Source: Daphnia pulex
Taxonomy: Eukaryota; Arthropoda; Branchiopoda; Diplostraca; Daphniidae
Direction: 5' to 3'
Assembly: GCF_021134715.1 (NCBI RefSeq)
Contig: NC_060024.1
Coordinates: 620,001 to 684,000, forward strand
DNA length: 64,000 bases
Shown here: piece after piece, positions 63,920 through 64,000 of the stretch
Position numbering within the stretch: position 1 is the first letter of the stretch
Layout: each line of letters starts with the position of its first letter
Made by a program: the position numbers and the translations under genes
Notes under the pieces: model-generated
What the model saw: the letters and a program-made list of their open reading frames with translations, nothing else
Told to the model about the DNA's origin: nothing
Database searches by the model: none

Positions 63920-64000
63920 CACATCAGGTGTACCTAAATTCCTTTGCCCAACAGATGTGACATTAAAACTCTTCTAACTCATTCAAGAGTTCCTTGCCAT

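Larger units (their letters stand above)
49154..64000. repeat. Tandem array of about 1.15-kb tRNA gene units (Gly-Leu-Glu)
   Basis: Units repeat every 1,146-1,157 bp (one is 1,342 bp because of an extra internal duplication). Each unit has, in plus order, tRNA-Gly(TCC) minus, tRNA-Leu(CAA) with intron minus, a truncated tRNA-Leu 5' half minus, and tRNA-Glu(CTC) plus. A 187-197-bp piece is duplicated within each unit, which created the truncated Leu half. The left end cuts into the tail of a tRNA-Glu copy (ATGGGAAAAGAG at about 49155) right after the BEL/Pao fossil; the right end is beyond the window. Neighbouring units are 95-100% alike. Confidence 0.95.

Noticed and set aside
49154-64000. 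Repeated open frames of 61, 78 and 136 codons in every array unit
   Set aside because: They run through tRNA genes and spacers, repeat only because the units repeat, and match no protein family.
49154-64000. CRISPR-like array
   Set aside because: Units of 1.15 kb made of tRNA genes in a eukaryotic genome; no short repeat-spacer pattern.

Overview
The window looks like nuclear DNA of an arthropod, most likely a branchiopod crustacean such as Daphnia. Three conserved animal genes have many short introns (mostly 55-80 bp with GT-AG borders). The rest is invertebrate transposable elements and a tandem tRNA gene cluster. The species call is inference; the gene families are clear from the sequence.

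Layout. (1) 1-4.5 kb, plus strand: the ARS2/SRRT gene, with two alternative last exons that encode related C-termini. (2) 5.2-10.8 kb, minus strand: an ASK1-type MAP kinase kinase kinase (MAP3K5/6/15 family, 17 coding exons, 1,353 codons), convergent with SRRT. (3) 11.5-13.3 kb, minus strand: RNF14, an RWD plus RING-between-RING ubiquitin ligase (6 coding exons, 484 codons). These three genes read as complete and work in separate processes (nuclear cap-binding RNA sorting, stress signalling, ubiquitin transfer). (4) 13.6-17.4 kb: non-autonomous DNA elements, including a 1,220-bp element with 121-bp inverted repeats and a 9-bp target duplication, and two overlapping fold-back elements. (5) about 17.4-36.0 kb: a four-level nest. 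A decayed non-LTR retrotransposon (minus strand) holds a BEL/Pao LTR element (17922-30958), which holds a small inverted-repeat element with a tRNA-like core (18890-23985), which holds a second, very young, internally short BEL/Pao element (19049-23499). (6) 36.9-49.1 kb: a second copy of the tRNA-like element, a broken BEL/Pao copy (plus strand), a hAT-like MITE, a Gypsy-type fossil partly enclosed by 480-bp inverted repeats, and another broken BEL/Pao copy (minus strand). (7) 49.15 kb to the right edge: a tandem array of about 1.15-kb units, each with tRNA-Gly(TCC) and intron-containing tRNA-Leu(CAA) on the minus strand, a truncated tRNA-Leu 5' half, and tRNA-Glu(CTC) on the plus strand. It holds 13 Gly, 13 Leu and 12 Glu copies, several of them visibly degenerate, and runs off the window.

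All gene models, splice sites and element borders were worked out by eye from the sequence. Boundaries of old elements are approximate. No database search was possible.
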